Part shown: positions 1-7,169 of the stretch, one piece after another | Position numbering within the stretch: position 1 is the first letter of the stretch | How the letters are laid out: every line of letters starts with the position of its first letter | NCBI GenBank assembly: GCA_028820945.1 | Contig: JAPPHW010000390.1 | Coordinates: 1-10,123 of the forward strand | Reading direction: 5' to 3' | From: Defluviicoccus sp. | GTDB taxonomy: Bacteria > Pseudomonadota > Alphaproteobacteria > MPNO01 | Length of the DNA: 10,123 nt | Notes under the pieces: generated by a model | Told to the model about the DNA's origin: nothing | Databases searched by the model: none | What the model saw: only the letters and a program-made list of their open reading frames with translations | Made by a program: the position numbers and the translations under genes

Positions 1-119
1 CCGGCGACGGGGGAGATGCCGGCGTGCCGGAATTCGTGTCCCGGGTCGCGCGATCGGCCGGAAACCCGCGTGTGCTCAAGGCTCTCGCCCGGTCCGCCGG
101 AACCAAACCGGACAGCAGT

Positions 120-191
120 GGACTTGTTCCGGGCATCTCTCCCGACCGGATGCCGTGTACAGTGGGTTGCGTGGATGGCCGGAACAAGTCC
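120..191. repeat. Inverted repeat, 13-bp perfect arms, alphaproteobacterial intergenic palindrome type
   Basis: The arm GGACTTGTTCCGG at 120-132 is the exact reverse complement of CCGGAACAAGTCC at 179-191, with 46 bases between them. Nested inside is a shorter pair, GGCATC (132-137) with GATGCC (149-154). A separate, tighter hairpin sits on the right arm. In two frames the region translates to AGTSPAMT and DGRNKSGHD, strings I recognise as frequent spurious translations of dispersed intergenic palindromes in Alphaproteobacteria. That recognition is from memory. The repeat lies in the non-coding leader of the + strand cassette. It may be a dispersed REP-like element, an RNA structure in the 5' leader, or the remains of both. 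Confidence 0.7.
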
Positions 192-197
192 GGCCAT
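175..197. repeat. Perfect 9-bp hairpin within the leader repeat
   Basis: ATGGCCGGA at 175-183 pairs with TCCGGCCAT at 189-197 around the five-base loop ACAAG. The stem is perfect and GC-rich, so it would be stable in RNA or as a cruciform. No T-run follows, so it is not a typical intrinsic terminator. It ends 66 bases before the first gene's start codon and could shape the 5' untranslated region if transcription begins upstream of it. Confidence 0.7.
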
Positions 198-250
198 GAC
201 GCGGTGGAGACGGGATGCGAGAGCACCGGAAATTTTGAAACGGCTCGCTT

Positions 251-257
251 GAGGAGG
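251..257 (+). promoter_or_regulatory. Ribosome binding site that fixes the first gene's start
   Basis: GAGGAGG ends six bases before the ATG at 264. This strong match to the anti-Shine-Dalgarno sequence favours 264 over the in-frame ATG at 288 and over the much longer frame opening at 24. Confidence 0.75.
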
Positions 258-263
258 AACGAA

Positions 264-1022
264 ATGGTCGATGCCTGGGGTTGGCGGATGAAGTTCGGGG
301 TGGTCACGCCGTCCACCAACACCATCGTGCAGCCGCATTACGACGCGATGGCGCCCAACGGGGTGACCAACCACATCTCGCGCATGCACATCCCGGACGA
401 CCCGGTCAACTCGGACGAGGATTTCGACGAGCTGATCCGGCGCATCGACGTGGCGCTGGAGGAATCGATCGACCGGGTGATGACCTGTCGGCCCGACCAC
501 CTGATCCTCGGTATTTCGGCCGAAAGCATCTGGGGCGGCGGGCTGGAGCCCGCGCGCAAGATCGAAGAGCGCATCAAGACCCGCGCCGGCAGCGATATCG
601 GCGTCACCCAGGCGGCCGACGCGCTGCCGGCGGCGCTCAGGGCCTTCGGCGACGGGATAAGGCGGATCGCCATCGTCTGCCCCTACTACCCGGTCGCCAT
701 CGGCCATCTCCAGGCCTTCGCCGACGAGACCGGCTTCGACCTCGTGCGCACCGAATGCCTCGCCTGCGACTCGCCGGTCAACATCGCGCACATTACCGAG
801 GACGAGCTGCGCGACGCGGTGCGGAAGGTCGACGGCCCCGACATCGATGCCGTCGTGCAGTTCGGCGCCAACCTGCCGATGGCCCATGTCGCGGCCGAGG
901 CCGAACGCTGGCTTCGGAAGCCGGTGATCGCGGTGATGACGGCGACTTACTGGTACGCTTTGCGCCAGAACGGCATCGAGGACCGGAAACCCGGCTTCGG
1001 CCGGCTGATGACGGAGCACTGA
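264..1022 (+). CDS. Maleate isomerase / arylmalonate decarboxylase family protein lacking both catalytic cysteines
   Basis: This is a 252-residue protein of the Asp/Glu racemase superfamily, in the maleate cis-trans isomerase/AMDase branch, and probably cytoplasmic. The N-terminus GVVTPSTNTIV (12-22) is the typical first strand and phosphate-like loop. The C-terminus GFGRLM (244-249) matches the family ending. Usual family length is about 240-255 residues. Active members use one or two cysteines, at the ends of two pseudo-symmetric strands. Here the first position reads LGISAES (82-88), with Gly83 where maleate isomerase has Cys; AMDase also has Gly there. The second reads VQFGANLP (198-205), with Gly201 where AMDase has Cys188. 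Tyr141 in CPYYP may match the AMDase active-site tyrosine. These alignments are from memory. Cysteine-based racemase, isomerase or decarboxylase chemistry is therefore doubtful, and the reaction is unknown. It is first in a cassette with a Rieske oxygenase 19 bases downstream, which suggests a role in breaking down a carboxylated intermediate. Confidence 0.85.
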   Translation: MVDAWGWRMKFGVVTPSTNTIVQPHYDAMAPNGVTNHISRMHIPDDPVNSDEDFDELIRRIDVALEESIDRVMTCRPDHLILGISAESIWGGGLEPARKIEERIKTRAGSDIGVTQAADALPAALRAFGDGIRRIAIVCPYYPVAIGHLQAFADETGFDLVRTECLACDSPVNIAHITEDELRDAVRKVDGPDIDAVVQFGANLPMAHVAAEAERWLRKPVIAVMTATYWYALRQNGIEDRKPGFGRLMTEH

Positions 1023-1024
1023 GC

Positions 1025-1033
1025 GGGAGGAGG
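1025..1033 (+). promoter_or_regulatory. Ribosome binding site of the Rieske oxygenase gene
   Basis: GGGAGGAGG starts just after the stop codon of the preceding gene and ends eight bases before the ATG at 1042. This fits two genes on one message. Confidence 0.6.
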
Positions 1034-1041
1034 GCCTCCGC

Positions 1042-2097
1042 ATGTTCCTGAAGAATTGCTGGTACGTCGCGGCCCAGCCGGGAGAAATCGGCCGGACGCC
1101 GTTCGCGCGGACGATCTGCAACGAGCCCATCGTGTTCTGGCGGACGGAGGCGGGGGAGCCTGTCGCGTTCGAGGACCGCTGCTGCCACCGCCGGATGCCG
1201 CTCCGGAAAGGCGAGACGGTCGGCGACCGGCTGCGCTGCCACTATCACGGGCTGGAGTTCGACCGCACCGGCGCTTGCGTGCGGGTTCCCGGGCAGACGA
1301 CGGTGCCGCCAGGTTCGCGGGTGCGGGCGTTTCCCGCGGTGGAGAAATACAACTGGATCTGGGTCTGGCCCGGCGACCCGGCGGAGGCGGACGAGGACCT
1401 GATTATCCCGTTTCCGTGGCGCGTGAGCGAGGATTGGGGCGACAAGGGCGCCTATTTCCACCTCAACGCCGACTACCGCCTCGTGATCGACAACCTCCTC
1501 GACCAGTCGCACCTCGCCTTCGTGCACGCGACCACCATCGGCAATTCGGCGATCGCCGAGGACGCCAATATCCGGACGATCAGGACGGACGAGACGGTGA
1601 CGGTCGCGCGCTGGATGGTCGGCCATCCGGCGCCTCCCACCTACCGGATGATGATGGGCTGGGAGGACGATTTCATCGTCGACCGCTGGGCGATCAACGA
1701 GTTCCGACCGCCCTCGGCCGTGCGCCTGCTGGTCGGCGCGGCGCCCGACGCGGCGGGCGGCAAGGATTTCGGGTTCGCCTCCATCGACCACCCCGAGCCC
1801 GAGGGCGGGTTCGCCTTCCGCAACCTCAACTTCATCACGCCGGAGACCGAGACGAGCTGCCACTATTTCTGGTCGAACGCCTGCAACCTCAAGCCGATCA
1901 CCGAGGAACGCACCGAGCTCCACTTCCGCCAGGTGATGAAGGCCTTCCAGCAGGACTGGGAGGTGCTGGAGCTGCAGCAGGCCAACTGGGACGACCGGCC
2001 CATCGTCGCGACCAACGCGGATGCGGGTCTCATCGCGGCGCGGGCCCTGATCGACAAGTTCATCGCCGCCGAAGGCCTGCAAGAGGCGGCGGAATAA
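1042..2097 (+). CDS. Rieske [2Fe-2S] aromatic oxygenase, vanillate O-demethylase (VanA)-like terminal component
   Basis: This 351-residue protein has the full layout of a Rieske non-heme iron oxygenase alpha subunit. The Rieske motif is Cys47-x-His49 and Cys66-x2-His69, with 16 residues between the halves. The catalytic domain has the mononuclear iron site in DNLLDQSHLAFVH (150-162). His157 and His162 are the facial-triad histidines. Asp154 is the bridging aspartate that links the Rieske centre of a neighbouring subunit. Asp305 in QQDWEVLELQQ is the likely third ligand. The start MFLKNCWYVAA is typical of the VanA/dicamba-demethylase group. Known members O- or N-demethylate or hydroxylate aromatic acids using electrons from a separate ferredoxin-reductase. 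No reductase gene lies in the window, so it must be supplied from elsewhere. The gene sits between the AMDase-like and RidA-like genes, probably one operon. The substrate cannot be told from sequence. Confidence 0.92.
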   Translation: MFLKNCWYVAAQPGEIGRTPFARTICNEPIVFWRTEAGEPVAFEDRCCHRRMPLRKGETVGDRLRCHYHGLEFDRTGACVRVPGQTTVPPGSRVRAFPAVEKYNWIWVWPGDPAEADEDLIIPFPWRVSEDWGDKGAYFHLNADYRLVIDNLLDQSHLAFVHATTIGNSAIAEDANIRTIRTDETVTVARWMVGHPAPPTYRMMMGWEDDFIVDRWAINEFRPPSAVRLLVGAAPDAAGGKDFGFASIDHPEPEGGFAFRNLNFITPETETSCHYFWSNACNLKPITEERTELHFRQVMKAFQQDWEVLELQQANWDDRPIVATNADAGLIAARALIDKFIAAEGLQEAAE

Positions 2098-2112
2098 CGC
2101 GAAACCGCAGAC

Positions 2113-2118
2113 AGGAGG
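2113..2118 (+). promoter_or_regulatory. Ribosome binding site of the first RidA-like gene
   Basis: AGGAGG ends five bases before the ATG at 2124. It sets this start and rules out the long read-through frame in the Rieske region. Confidence 0.65.
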
Positions 2119-2123
2119 ACAGA

Positions 2124-2519
2124 ATGCCGAAGCGTGAAGAGATCGACGTCGACTGGCCGTGGGCGAGGAAATTCCCGTTCCACTCCGCCATCAAGGTCGG
2201 GGACACGGTCTGGGTTTCGGGCATCGTCGCTTGGGATCCGGACGGAAACATCGTCGGCGAGGACGACATGCTCGTTCAGACGCGACAGACGTTCGCCAAC
2301 ATGAAAGAGGTGCTCGAAGAGGCCGGGGCGACGATGGACGACGTGGTCAAGATCCAGGCCTTCCTGACCGATATCGACCGCTACGCCGAGTACTCGAAGG
2401 GCCGGTCGGAGGCGTTCACCGGCAACATGCCGGCCTCGACCGCCGTCACCTCGCCCAAGCTGCTGCAGGACGGGCTGCTGGTCGAGATCGAGTGCGTCGC
2501 GGTGATCGGGAGCGGGTAA
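2124..2519 (+). CDS. RidA/YjgF/YER057c/UK114 family protein without the catalytic arginine
   Basis: This 131-residue protein is the usual RidA length and presumably forms the family's trimer with active sites between subunits. Family features include VGDTVWVSGIVAWD (25-38), the central helix with TFANMKEVLEEAGATMDDVVK (56-76), and the C-terminal VEIECVAVIG (120-129). In imine deaminases such as E. coli RidA, an arginine after the Pro binds the substrate carboxylate (P-x-R-S/T). Here the segment is PASTAV (103-108), with Ser105 in the arginine position; Glu121 is kept. Arg-less Rid subgroups (Rid4-7) are known but lack the standard 2-aminoacrylate deaminase activity. The gene follows the Rieske oxygenase by 26 bases and is the last of the + strand cassette. 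It converges on arsC with only 17 bases between stops. A role on an enamine or imine intermediate of the same pathway is inference. Confidence 0.9.
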   Translation: MPKREEIDVDWPWARKFPFHSAIKVGDTVWVSGIVAWDPDGNIVGEDDMLVQTRQTFANMKEVLEEAGATMDDVVKIQAFLTDIDRYAEYSKGRSEAFTGNMPASTAVTSPKLLQDGLLVEIECVAVIGSG

Positions 2520-2536
2520 CGGCCCCACCCCTGCCC
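2520..2536. other. Convergent gene junction without a visible terminator
   Basis: Only 17 bases separate the stop of the + strand RidA-like gene from the stop of arsC on the other strand. No stem followed by a T-run is visible on either strand. Transcripts may therefore overlap at their 3' ends. Confidence 0.5.
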
Positions 2537-2884
2537 TCAGAGAATCTCCAGCACCGCCTCGGGCGGGCGGCCAAGCGCGGCCTTGCCGCCGCTGACCACG
2601 ATGGGGCGCTCGATCAGGATCGGGTCGGCGACCATGGCGGCGATCAGGGCTTCCCGGCTCAGGCCTTCGTCGTCGAGCGCGTTCTCCCTGTAGGGCGCTT
2701 CCTTTTTCCGCATCAGGTCGCGCGGCTCCATGCCCAGCCCGATCAGCAAGCCGTCGAGCGTCGCCGCGTCGGGCGGGGTCTTGAGGTATTCGACGATCTC
2801 GCAGTCGACGCCGCGCTCCTCCAGCAGCTTGAGCGTCGCCCGCGACTTGCTGCAGCGCGGGTTGTGATAGATCGTGACGGCCAT
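2537..2884 (-). CDS. arsC: ArsC-type (glutaredoxin-coupled) arsenate reductase
   Basis: This 115-residue protein is the standard length for the ArsC1 family, a thioredoxin fold that reduces arsenate to arsenite with glutathione and glutaredoxin in the cytoplasm. The nucleophile Cys11 lies in HNPRCSKSR (7-15). The three substrate-binding arginines of the plasmid R773 enzyme (60, 94, 107) correspond to Arg59 in LMRKKE, Arg93 in IERPIV and Arg106 in LGRPPE. The full set argues for ArsC over the related regulator Spx or YffB-like proteins. The start at 2884 is preceded by GGGAG at a fitting distance, and a longer upstream frame is a shadow of dusA. It begins 20 bases after dusA and is the last gene of the - strand run. 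No arsR, arsB or acr3 neighbour is present, so it is a housekeeping-style solo copy rather than part of a resistance operon. Confidence 0.92.
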   Translation of the reverse strand: MAVTIYHNPRCSKSRATLKLLEERGVDCEIVEYLKTPPDAATLDGLLIGLGMEPRDLMRKKEAPYRENALDDEGLSREALIAAMVADPILIERPIVVSGGKAALGRPPEAVLEIL

Positions 2885-2904
2885 ATCGGTCTCCCGGTTC
2901 CGGG

Positions 2905-3900
2905 TCAGGCGGCGATGCGGTCGGGACGCTCGACCAGCCGCAAGGCCTGGCGGAGCAGCGCGCCGGTGGCGCCCGGGCGGCGCGCGCCCTCGGCGAGCGT
3001 CCGCCGCCACGCGCGGGCGCCCGGGATCCCCTGATAGAGGCCGAGCACGTGGCGCGTCATGCGCCAGAGCGGCACGCCGTCGGCGAGCCGCGCGTCCACG
3101 TAACCGGCATAGGCGTCTATCGCTTCGGCGCGGTGCGGGAGCGCGGCGTCGTGCAGCGCGGCCTCGATTTCCGCCAGCAGGAACGGGTTGTCGTAGGCGG
3201 CGCGGCCGAGCATGACGCCATCCGTCGGGCCGATCTGTTGCAGCGCGTCATCCTTCGTCGTGAAGCCGCCGTTGATGACGACCGTCAACTCCGGCTGCTC
3301 CCCCTTGAGCCGGTGGACGAATTCGTAATGGAGCGGCGGGATCTCGCGGTTCTCCTTCGGGCTCAGTCCGGACAACAGCGCCTTGCGCGCATGGACGATG
3401 AACACGCCGACCCCGGCCGCCGCGATCCGGTCGACGAAGCCCGCGAAATGGCCGTAATCGTCGCAATCGTCGACGCCGATCCGGATCTTGACCGTGACAG
3501 GCTGCGCGGTCGCCTCGCGCATCGCCGCCACGCAATCCGCGACCAGCGCCGGTTCCAGCATCAGCCTTGCGCCGAACCCGCCCCGGCTCACCCGTTCGCT
3601 GGGGCAGCCGAGGTTGAGGTTTATCTCGTCGTAGCCCCACGCCTCGCCGAGCGCGGCGCAGCGGGCGAGCTCCTCCGGGTCGCTGCCGCCCACTTGCAGC
3701 GCGACGGGATGTTCCGCCGGGTCGAAGCCGAGGAAACGCTCGCGGTCGCCGTGCAGGATCGCGCCCGCCGGGATCATCTCGGTATAGAGCAGCGTCCGGG
3801 GCGCCAGCAGCCGCAGGAAATAGCGGCAGTGCCGGTCCGTCCGGTCCATCATCGGCGCCACCGAGAGCCGCCGGTCCAGGGTCTGTCGCGGGTCCGTCAT
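2905..3900 (-). CDS. dusA: tRNA-dihydrouridine synthase A
   Basis: This 331-residue flavoenzyme reduces uridine to dihydrouridine in the tRNA D-loop (U20/U20a for DusA), using FMN and NADPH. It has the TIM-barrel opening LSVAPMMDRTDRHCR (12-26), the catalytic Cys99 in LNLGCPSERV, Lys138 in VKIRIG, HARKA (170-174), NGGFTT (210-215) and the flavin phosphate-binding stretch GVMLGRAAYDNP (228-239). These identify DusA rather than DusB or DusC. I chose the ATG at 3900, ten bases after the queG stop. An in-frame ATG at 3921 would add seven residues and overlap queG by 11 bases. Neither has a strong Shine-Dalgarno, and translational coupling to queG is likely. It continues the tRNA-modification block and is followed by arsC after 20 bases. 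Confidence 0.95.
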   Translation of the reverse strand: MTDPRQTLDRRLSVAPMMDRTDRHCRYFLRLLAPRTLLYTEMIPAGAILHGDRERFLGFDPAEHPVALQVGGSDPEELARCAALGEAWGYDEINLNLGCPSERVSRGGFGARLMLEPALVADCVAAMREATAQPVTVKIRIGVDDCDDYGHFAGFVDRIAAAGVGVFIVHARKALLSGLSPKENREIPPLHYEFVHRLKGEQPELTVVINGGFTTKDDALQQIGPTDGVMLGRAAYDNPFLLAEIEAALHDAALPHRAEAIDAYAGYVDARLADGVPLWRMTRHVLGLYQGIPGARAWRRTLAEGARRPGATGALLRQALRLVERPDRIAA

Positions 3901-3910
3901 GGGCGGCAAT

Positions 3911-5029
3911 CTAGCACCCATCCCATTCCGACCGAACCGTCTCGTCATCCTCCTCGGCGCGGCGGCGCTCCCGCAGCCGGGCGAACGCTGCGGCGGGCAG
4001 GAGCCGCGACAGCGCCCAGACCGCCATCGCGCGGACCAGCGGTGAAGGATCGTCGAGAGCCGCTTCGGCGCTCGCCGCAAGGCCCGGCTCGCCGCTGTTG
4101 CCGATGGCGATCATCGCATTGCGGACGAAGCGGTCGCGCCCGAGCCGCTTGACCGCCGACTTCGAGAAGAGCGCGCGGAAGGATGCGTCGTCGAGCGCCG
4201 CCAATTCGGCGAGCCTCGGCGCGGTGAGCTCCATCCTCGGGTAGAGCGCCGGCTCCGCCGCCAGGCTCGCGAACTTGTTCCATGGGCAGACGGCCAGACA
4301 GTCGTCGCAGCCGTAGATCCGGTTTCCCATGGCGGCGCGGAACTCCGGCGCGATGTGCCCCTTGTGCTCGATCGTCAGGTAGGAGATGCAGCGCGTGGCG
4401 TCGAGCCGGTAGGGCGCGGGGAAGGCGTCGGTCGGGCAGACGTCGAGGCAGCGCCGGCAGGAGCCGCAGCGGTCGGTCTCCGGCGCATCCGGCGCGAGGT
4501 CCAGCGAGGTCAGGATCTCGCCCAGGAACAGCCACGAACCGAACTCCCGCGAGACGAGGTTGGTGTGCTTGCCCTGCCAGCCGACGCCGGCTCGCTGGGC
4601 GAGCGGCTTTTCCATCACCGGAGCGGTATCGACGAACAGCTTGACCTCGCAGTCGAGCGTTTCGTGCATCCAGCGCGCCACCGCGCGCAGCTTCTTCTTC
4701 ATCACGTCGTGGTAGTCGCGCCCCTGGGCGTAGACCGAGACCGTGCCCCGGTCGCGCCGTTCGAGCGCCGCCAGCGGATCGGCGGCCGGGCCGTAATTCT
4801 GGCCCACCACGACCGCGGATTTCGCCTCCGGCCAGAGCCGCGCGATGTCGCCCCGCCGCTCCTCGTTGGCGGCGAGCCAGCCCATGTCGCCGTGGTGACC
4901 GGCCTCGATGAAGCCGGCGAGGTCCCGCTTCGCCCCCGCGCCCAGCGCCGCCTCGCAGAACCCCACGGCGTCGAATCCCTCGGCGAGCGCGCGCTCGCGG
5001 ATCCGTTCGCGGAGCGCGACGCCGGTCAA
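3911..5029 (-). CDS. queG: Epoxyqueuosine reductase, TTG start overlapping the tgt stop
   Basis: This 372-residue protein reduces epoxyqueuosine to queuosine in tRNA, the last step of the pathway, with cobalamin and two [4Fe-4S] clusters. Cluster cysteines are C188-x2-C191-x2-C194-x3-C198 and C241-x2-C244-x3-C248, with the additional Cys214 in [22 protein letters not shown] (132-141) carries the proposed catalytic Asp134. The C-terminus (about 300-350) has the HEAT-like helical repeat that binds the tRNA anticodon arm. No ATG or GTG is usable near the family N-terminus. A TTG at 5029 is in frame and forms TTGA with the tgt TGA stop, giving the start [20 protein letters not shown], which fits QueG length. 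The four-base overlap implies reinitiation after tgt. The open frame runs much further upstream, but that part is a shadow of tgt. Confidence 0.93.
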   Translation of the reverse strand: MTGVALRERIRERALAEGFDAVGFCEAALGAGAKRDLAGFIEAGHHGDMGWLAANEERRGDIARLWPEAKSAVVVGQNYGPAADPLAALERRDRGTVSVYAQGRDYHDVMKKKLRAVARWMHETLDCEVKLFVDTAPVMEKPLAQRAGVGWQGKHTNLVSREFGSWLFLGEILTSLDLAPDAPETDRCGSCRRCLDVCPTDAFPAPYRLDATRCISYLTIEHKGHIAPEFRAAMGNRIYGCDDCLAVCPWNKFASLAAEPALYPRMELTAPRLAELAALDDASFRALFSKSAVKRLGRDRFVRNAMIAIGNSGEPGLAASAEAALDDPSPLVRAMAVWALSRLLPAAAFARLRERRRAEEDDETVRSEWDGC

Positions 5030-6111
5030 GGCGCGGCGAATTCCGCCAGCGTCCCGGCTTCTATCGCCTCGCGCAGCCCGGCCATCAGAAGCTGGTATCG
5101 GTGGATATTGTGGGTGGTGAGCAAGATGGGCCCCAGCATCTCCTTCGCCCGGAACAAATGGTGCAGATAGGCGCGGCTGTAGCCGGCGCAGGCGGGGCAG
5201 GGGCAATCGGCATCGATGGGCGCCGGGTCGTCGGCATGGCGCGCGTTGCGGATGTTGATCGTGCCGGCGCTCGTGTAGCCCCGCCCGGTGCGGCCCGACC
5301 GGGTCGGGATCACGCAGTCGAACATGTCGATACCGCGCCGGACGGCACCCACGATATCGGACGGCGTGCCGACGCCCATCAGGTAGCGCGGCGCGTCGGC
5401 TGGGAGCGAGGGCACGGTCTCGTCGAGCACGCCGAAGGTGGTGTCCTGGCCTTCCCCGATGGCGAGCCCGCCCACCGCATAGCCGTCGAAGCCGATGTCG
5501 ATCAGCGTCCCGGCCGACTCGCGCCGCAGGTCGCCGTAGACGCCGCCCTGGACGATGCCGAACAGCCCGTGGCCGGGACGCTCGCGGAACGCCGCCTTGG
5601 ATCGCGCGGCCCAGCGCATCGAGAGCCGCATCGAATCCGCCGCCTCGTCGACGGTCGCGGGAAAGGTCGTGCATTCGTCCAGCACCATCGTCACGTCGCT
5701 GCCGAGGCGGTGCTGGATCGCCACCGCGCGTTCGGGCGTAAGGTCGTGGCGGGTGCCGTCGATATGGGAGCGGAAGACGACGCCCTCCTCCGCGACGGTC
5801 CGGCGCTCAGCGAGCGACATTACCTGATAGCCGCCGGAGTCTGTGAGGATCGGCCCCGACCAGTTCATGAAGCGGTGCAGACCCCCCAGCGCCCCGACGG
5901 TGTCCTCGCCCGGGCGCAGCATCAGATGATAGGTGTTGGCGAGAACGATGTCGGCGCCCGCCTCGGCCACCGCGTCGGGCATCATCCCCTTGACGGTGCC
6001 GGCGGTTCCGACCGGCATGAAGGCGGGCGTCCGCACGGTTCCGTGGGCGGTCTCCAGCAGCCCGGTCCGCGCCTCCCCGTCCCGCGCCAGGATCGAGAAC
6101 CGGACCCCCAT
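5026..6111 (-). CDS. tgt: Queuine/preQ1 tRNA-guanine transglycosylase
   Basis: This 361-residue bacterial Tgt exchanges guanine-34 of GUN-anticodon tRNAs (Tyr, His, Asn, Asp) for preQ1. Key residues are Asp91 in LTDSGGYQV (base recognition and acid/base), Asp145 in LDECT, the binding loop GLFGIVQGG (182-190), GGLAIGE (214-220), and the nucleophile Asp265 in [14 protein letters not shown]. Zinc ligands are Cys303, Cys305 and Cys308 in DCPCPAC, plus His334 in TTHNIHRY. Spacing from nucleophile to first zinc cysteine (38) matches the Zymomonas mobilis enzyme. Its ATG shares one base with the queA stop (TGATG), and its stop overlaps the queG TTG start. The protein is slightly short compared with the roughly 370-385 residues of many homologues but lacks nothing essential. 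Confidence 0.96.
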   Translation of the reverse strand: MGVRFSILARDGEARTGLLETAHGTVRTPAFMPVGTAGTVKGMMPDAVAEAGADIVLANTYHLMLRPGEDTVGALGGLHRFMNWSGPILTDSGGYQVMSLAERRTVAEEGVVFRSHIDGTRHDLTPERAVAIQHRLGSDVTMVLDECTTFPATVDEAADSMRLSMRWAARSKAAFRERPGHGLFGIVQGGVYGDLRRESAGTLIDIGFDGYAVGGLAIGEGQDTTFGVLDETVPSLPADAPRYLMGVGTPSDIVGAVRRGIDMFDCVIPTRSGRTGRGYTSAGTINIRNARHADDPAPIDADCPCPACAGYSRAYLHHLFRAKEMLGPILLTTHNIHRYQLLMAGLREAIEAGTLAEFAAP

Positions 6112-7169
6112 CAGGCGACCTCCGCGCGGTGCAGGAAGGTCGCGTCGCCGTAGGAATAGAACCGGTAGCCCGTCTCAGCCGCGTGCGCGTAGGCCGCCTT
6201 CATCCGCGCGAGCCCGGAAAACGCCGCCACCAGCATGAACAGCGTCGAGCGCGGCAAGTGGAAGTTGGTCAGCAGCGCATCGACGGCGCGGAACCGGTAG
6301 CCCGGCACGATAAAGAGGTCCGTGTCGCCGCGGAACGCCCCGACCGCTCCGTTCTCGTCCGCCGCGGATTCCAGCAGGCGGAGCGAGGTGGTGCCCACCG
6401 CCACCACGCGGCCGCCGGCTTTCCGACGTTGCCGGATCGCACCCGCGACCTCGGCCGAAATCTCGCCCCATTCGGCGTGCATCCGGTGGTCTTCGATGCG
6501 CTCGGCCTTGACCGGCAGGAAAGTTCCGGCGCCGACATGGAGGGTGACGACCGCGATCTCCACGCCGCGATCCTCGATCCGGCGGAGCAGCCCCTCGGTC
6601 AGATGAAGCCCCGCCGTCGGCGCCGCGACCGCGCCGGGGTTCCGAGCGTAAACGGTCTGGTAGTCGTCCCGGTCCCGCGCGTCGGTCCCCTCCGGCCGCT
6701 CGATATAGGGCGGCAGGGGGGTGCCGCCATGTTCGTCGAGCGCCGCGAGCACGTCGGTTCCCGGAAGAAAGCGGAACCGCACCTCGCCGCCCTCGGCGCG
6801 GCCCAGGACTTCCGCGCGAAAGTCGTCCGCCACCTCCAGCACGTCGCCCGCTCGCAGCCGCCGCGCCGGGCGGGCGAGCGCGCTCCAGATTTCCCCCTCC
6901 GCGGTGCGGTCGAGCGGCCGCAGCAGCGTCGCTTCCACGCGTGCCCGCCCGCGCGTGCCGACGATGCGGGCCGGGATGACCTTGGTATCGTTGACGACCA
7001 TAACGTCGCCCGCGCGAAACAAATTCGGCAGGTCCGCGACGGTGCGGTCGCTGAGGGACGCGCCCACCTCCAGCAGCCTCGCCGCCTCGCGCGGCACGGC
7101 CGGCCGGTCGGCGATGGCGCCTTGGGGCAGGTCGAAGTCGAAATCTCCGGTCTTCAACCCGCCGGTCAT
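6111..7169 (-). CDS. queA: S-adenosylmethionine:tRNA ribosyltransferase-isomerase
   Basis: This 352-residue protein transfers and rearranges the ribosyl group of S-adenosylmethionine onto preQ1 in tRNA, making epoxyqueuosine. Family motifs appear in order: [14 protein letters not shown] (10-23), [11 protein letters not shown] (58-68), [10 protein letters not shown] (182-191), [13 protein letters not shown] (208-220), [11 protein letters not shown] (258-268), [14 protein letters not shown] (301-314) and YRFYSYGDA (335-343). Length is typical. The tail after GDA (TFLHRAEVA) is less conserved than the usual GDAMLI. The ATG at 7169 forms ATGA with the stop of the preceding membrane-anchored gene, and the stop overlaps the tgt start by one base. 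QueA, Tgt and QueG acting in sequence explain this order. Confidence 0.96.
   Translation of the reverse strand: MTGGLKTGDFDFDLPQGAIADRPAVPREAARLLEVGASLSDRTVADLPNLFRAGDVMVVNDTKVIPARIVGTRGRARVEATLLRPLDRTAEGEIWSALARPARRLRAGDVLEVADDFRAEVLGRAEGGEVRFRFLPGTDVLAALDEHGGTPLPPYIERPEGTDARDRDDYQTVYARNPGAVAAPTAGLHLTEGLLRRIEDRGVEIAVVTLHVGAGTFLPVKAERIEDHRMHAEWGEISAEVAGAIRQRRKAGGRVVAVGTTSLRLLESAADENGAVGAFRGDTDLFIVPGYRFRAVDALLTNFHLPRSTLFMLVAAFSGLARMKAAYAHAAETGYRFYSYGDATFLHRAEVA

Larger units (their letters stand above)
1..263. other. Non-coding leader region
   Basis: No convincing gene lies here. Two overlapping open frames cross the region, but both are rich in Arg/Pro/Ser and carry the shadow peptides of the palindromic repeat. 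The frame that continues into the first gene has no family similarity before the codon at 264. The region holds the inverted repeat, its hairpin, and the ribosome binding site for the first gene. I could not identify a promoter with confidence. Confidence 0.6.

Noticed and set aside
175..197. Leader hairpin as an intrinsic terminator or attenuator
   Set aside because: The stem is strong but is followed by ordinary mixed sequence without a T-run, and no leader peptide or alternative pairing was evident.
16..252. Open frame of 78 codons (and the overlapping frame opening at 24) in the leader
   Set aside because: The composition is Arg/Pro/Ser-rich, and the recognisable peptides (AGTSPAMT, DGRNKSGHD) are shadows of a palindromic intergenic repeat. 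The strong ribosome binding site at 251-257 places the real start at 264.
793..2082. 429-codon open frame on the - strand opposite the Rieske gene
   Set aside because: It is a high-GC antisense shadow rich in Arg/His/Ala/Val with no domain. The + strand frame has a complete set of Rieske and iron-site motifs.
1056..2519. 487-codon + strand frame suggesting a fusion ending in RidA
   Set aside because: Only the last 131 codons resemble a protein family. The rest is out-of-frame Rieske sequence, and AGGAGG at 2113-2118 precedes the ATG at 2124.
2505..2545. Possible bidirectional terminator between the convergent genes
   Set aside because: Short G-runs and C-runs are present, but I could not form a convincing stem with a T-run on either strand.
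2537..2884. ArsC as part of an arsenic resistance island
   Set aside because: No ArsR, ArsB/Acr3 or ArsH neighbour is present. It follows dusA in a housekeeping run.
3049..4152. 367-codon + strand frame opposite dusA and queG
   Set aside because: Antisense shadow with biased Arg/Glu/Val/His composition and no motif. DusA and QueG on the - strand have full catalytic residues.
3911..5674. queG read as a 587-residue fusion protein
   Set aside because: The first 215 residues are out-of-frame tgt sequence. QueG similarity begins just after the TTG at 5029.
5101..6153. 350-codon + strand frame opposite tgt
   Set aside because: Antisense shadow in GC-rich DNA with no family features. Tgt on the other strand is complete with nucleophile and zinc site.
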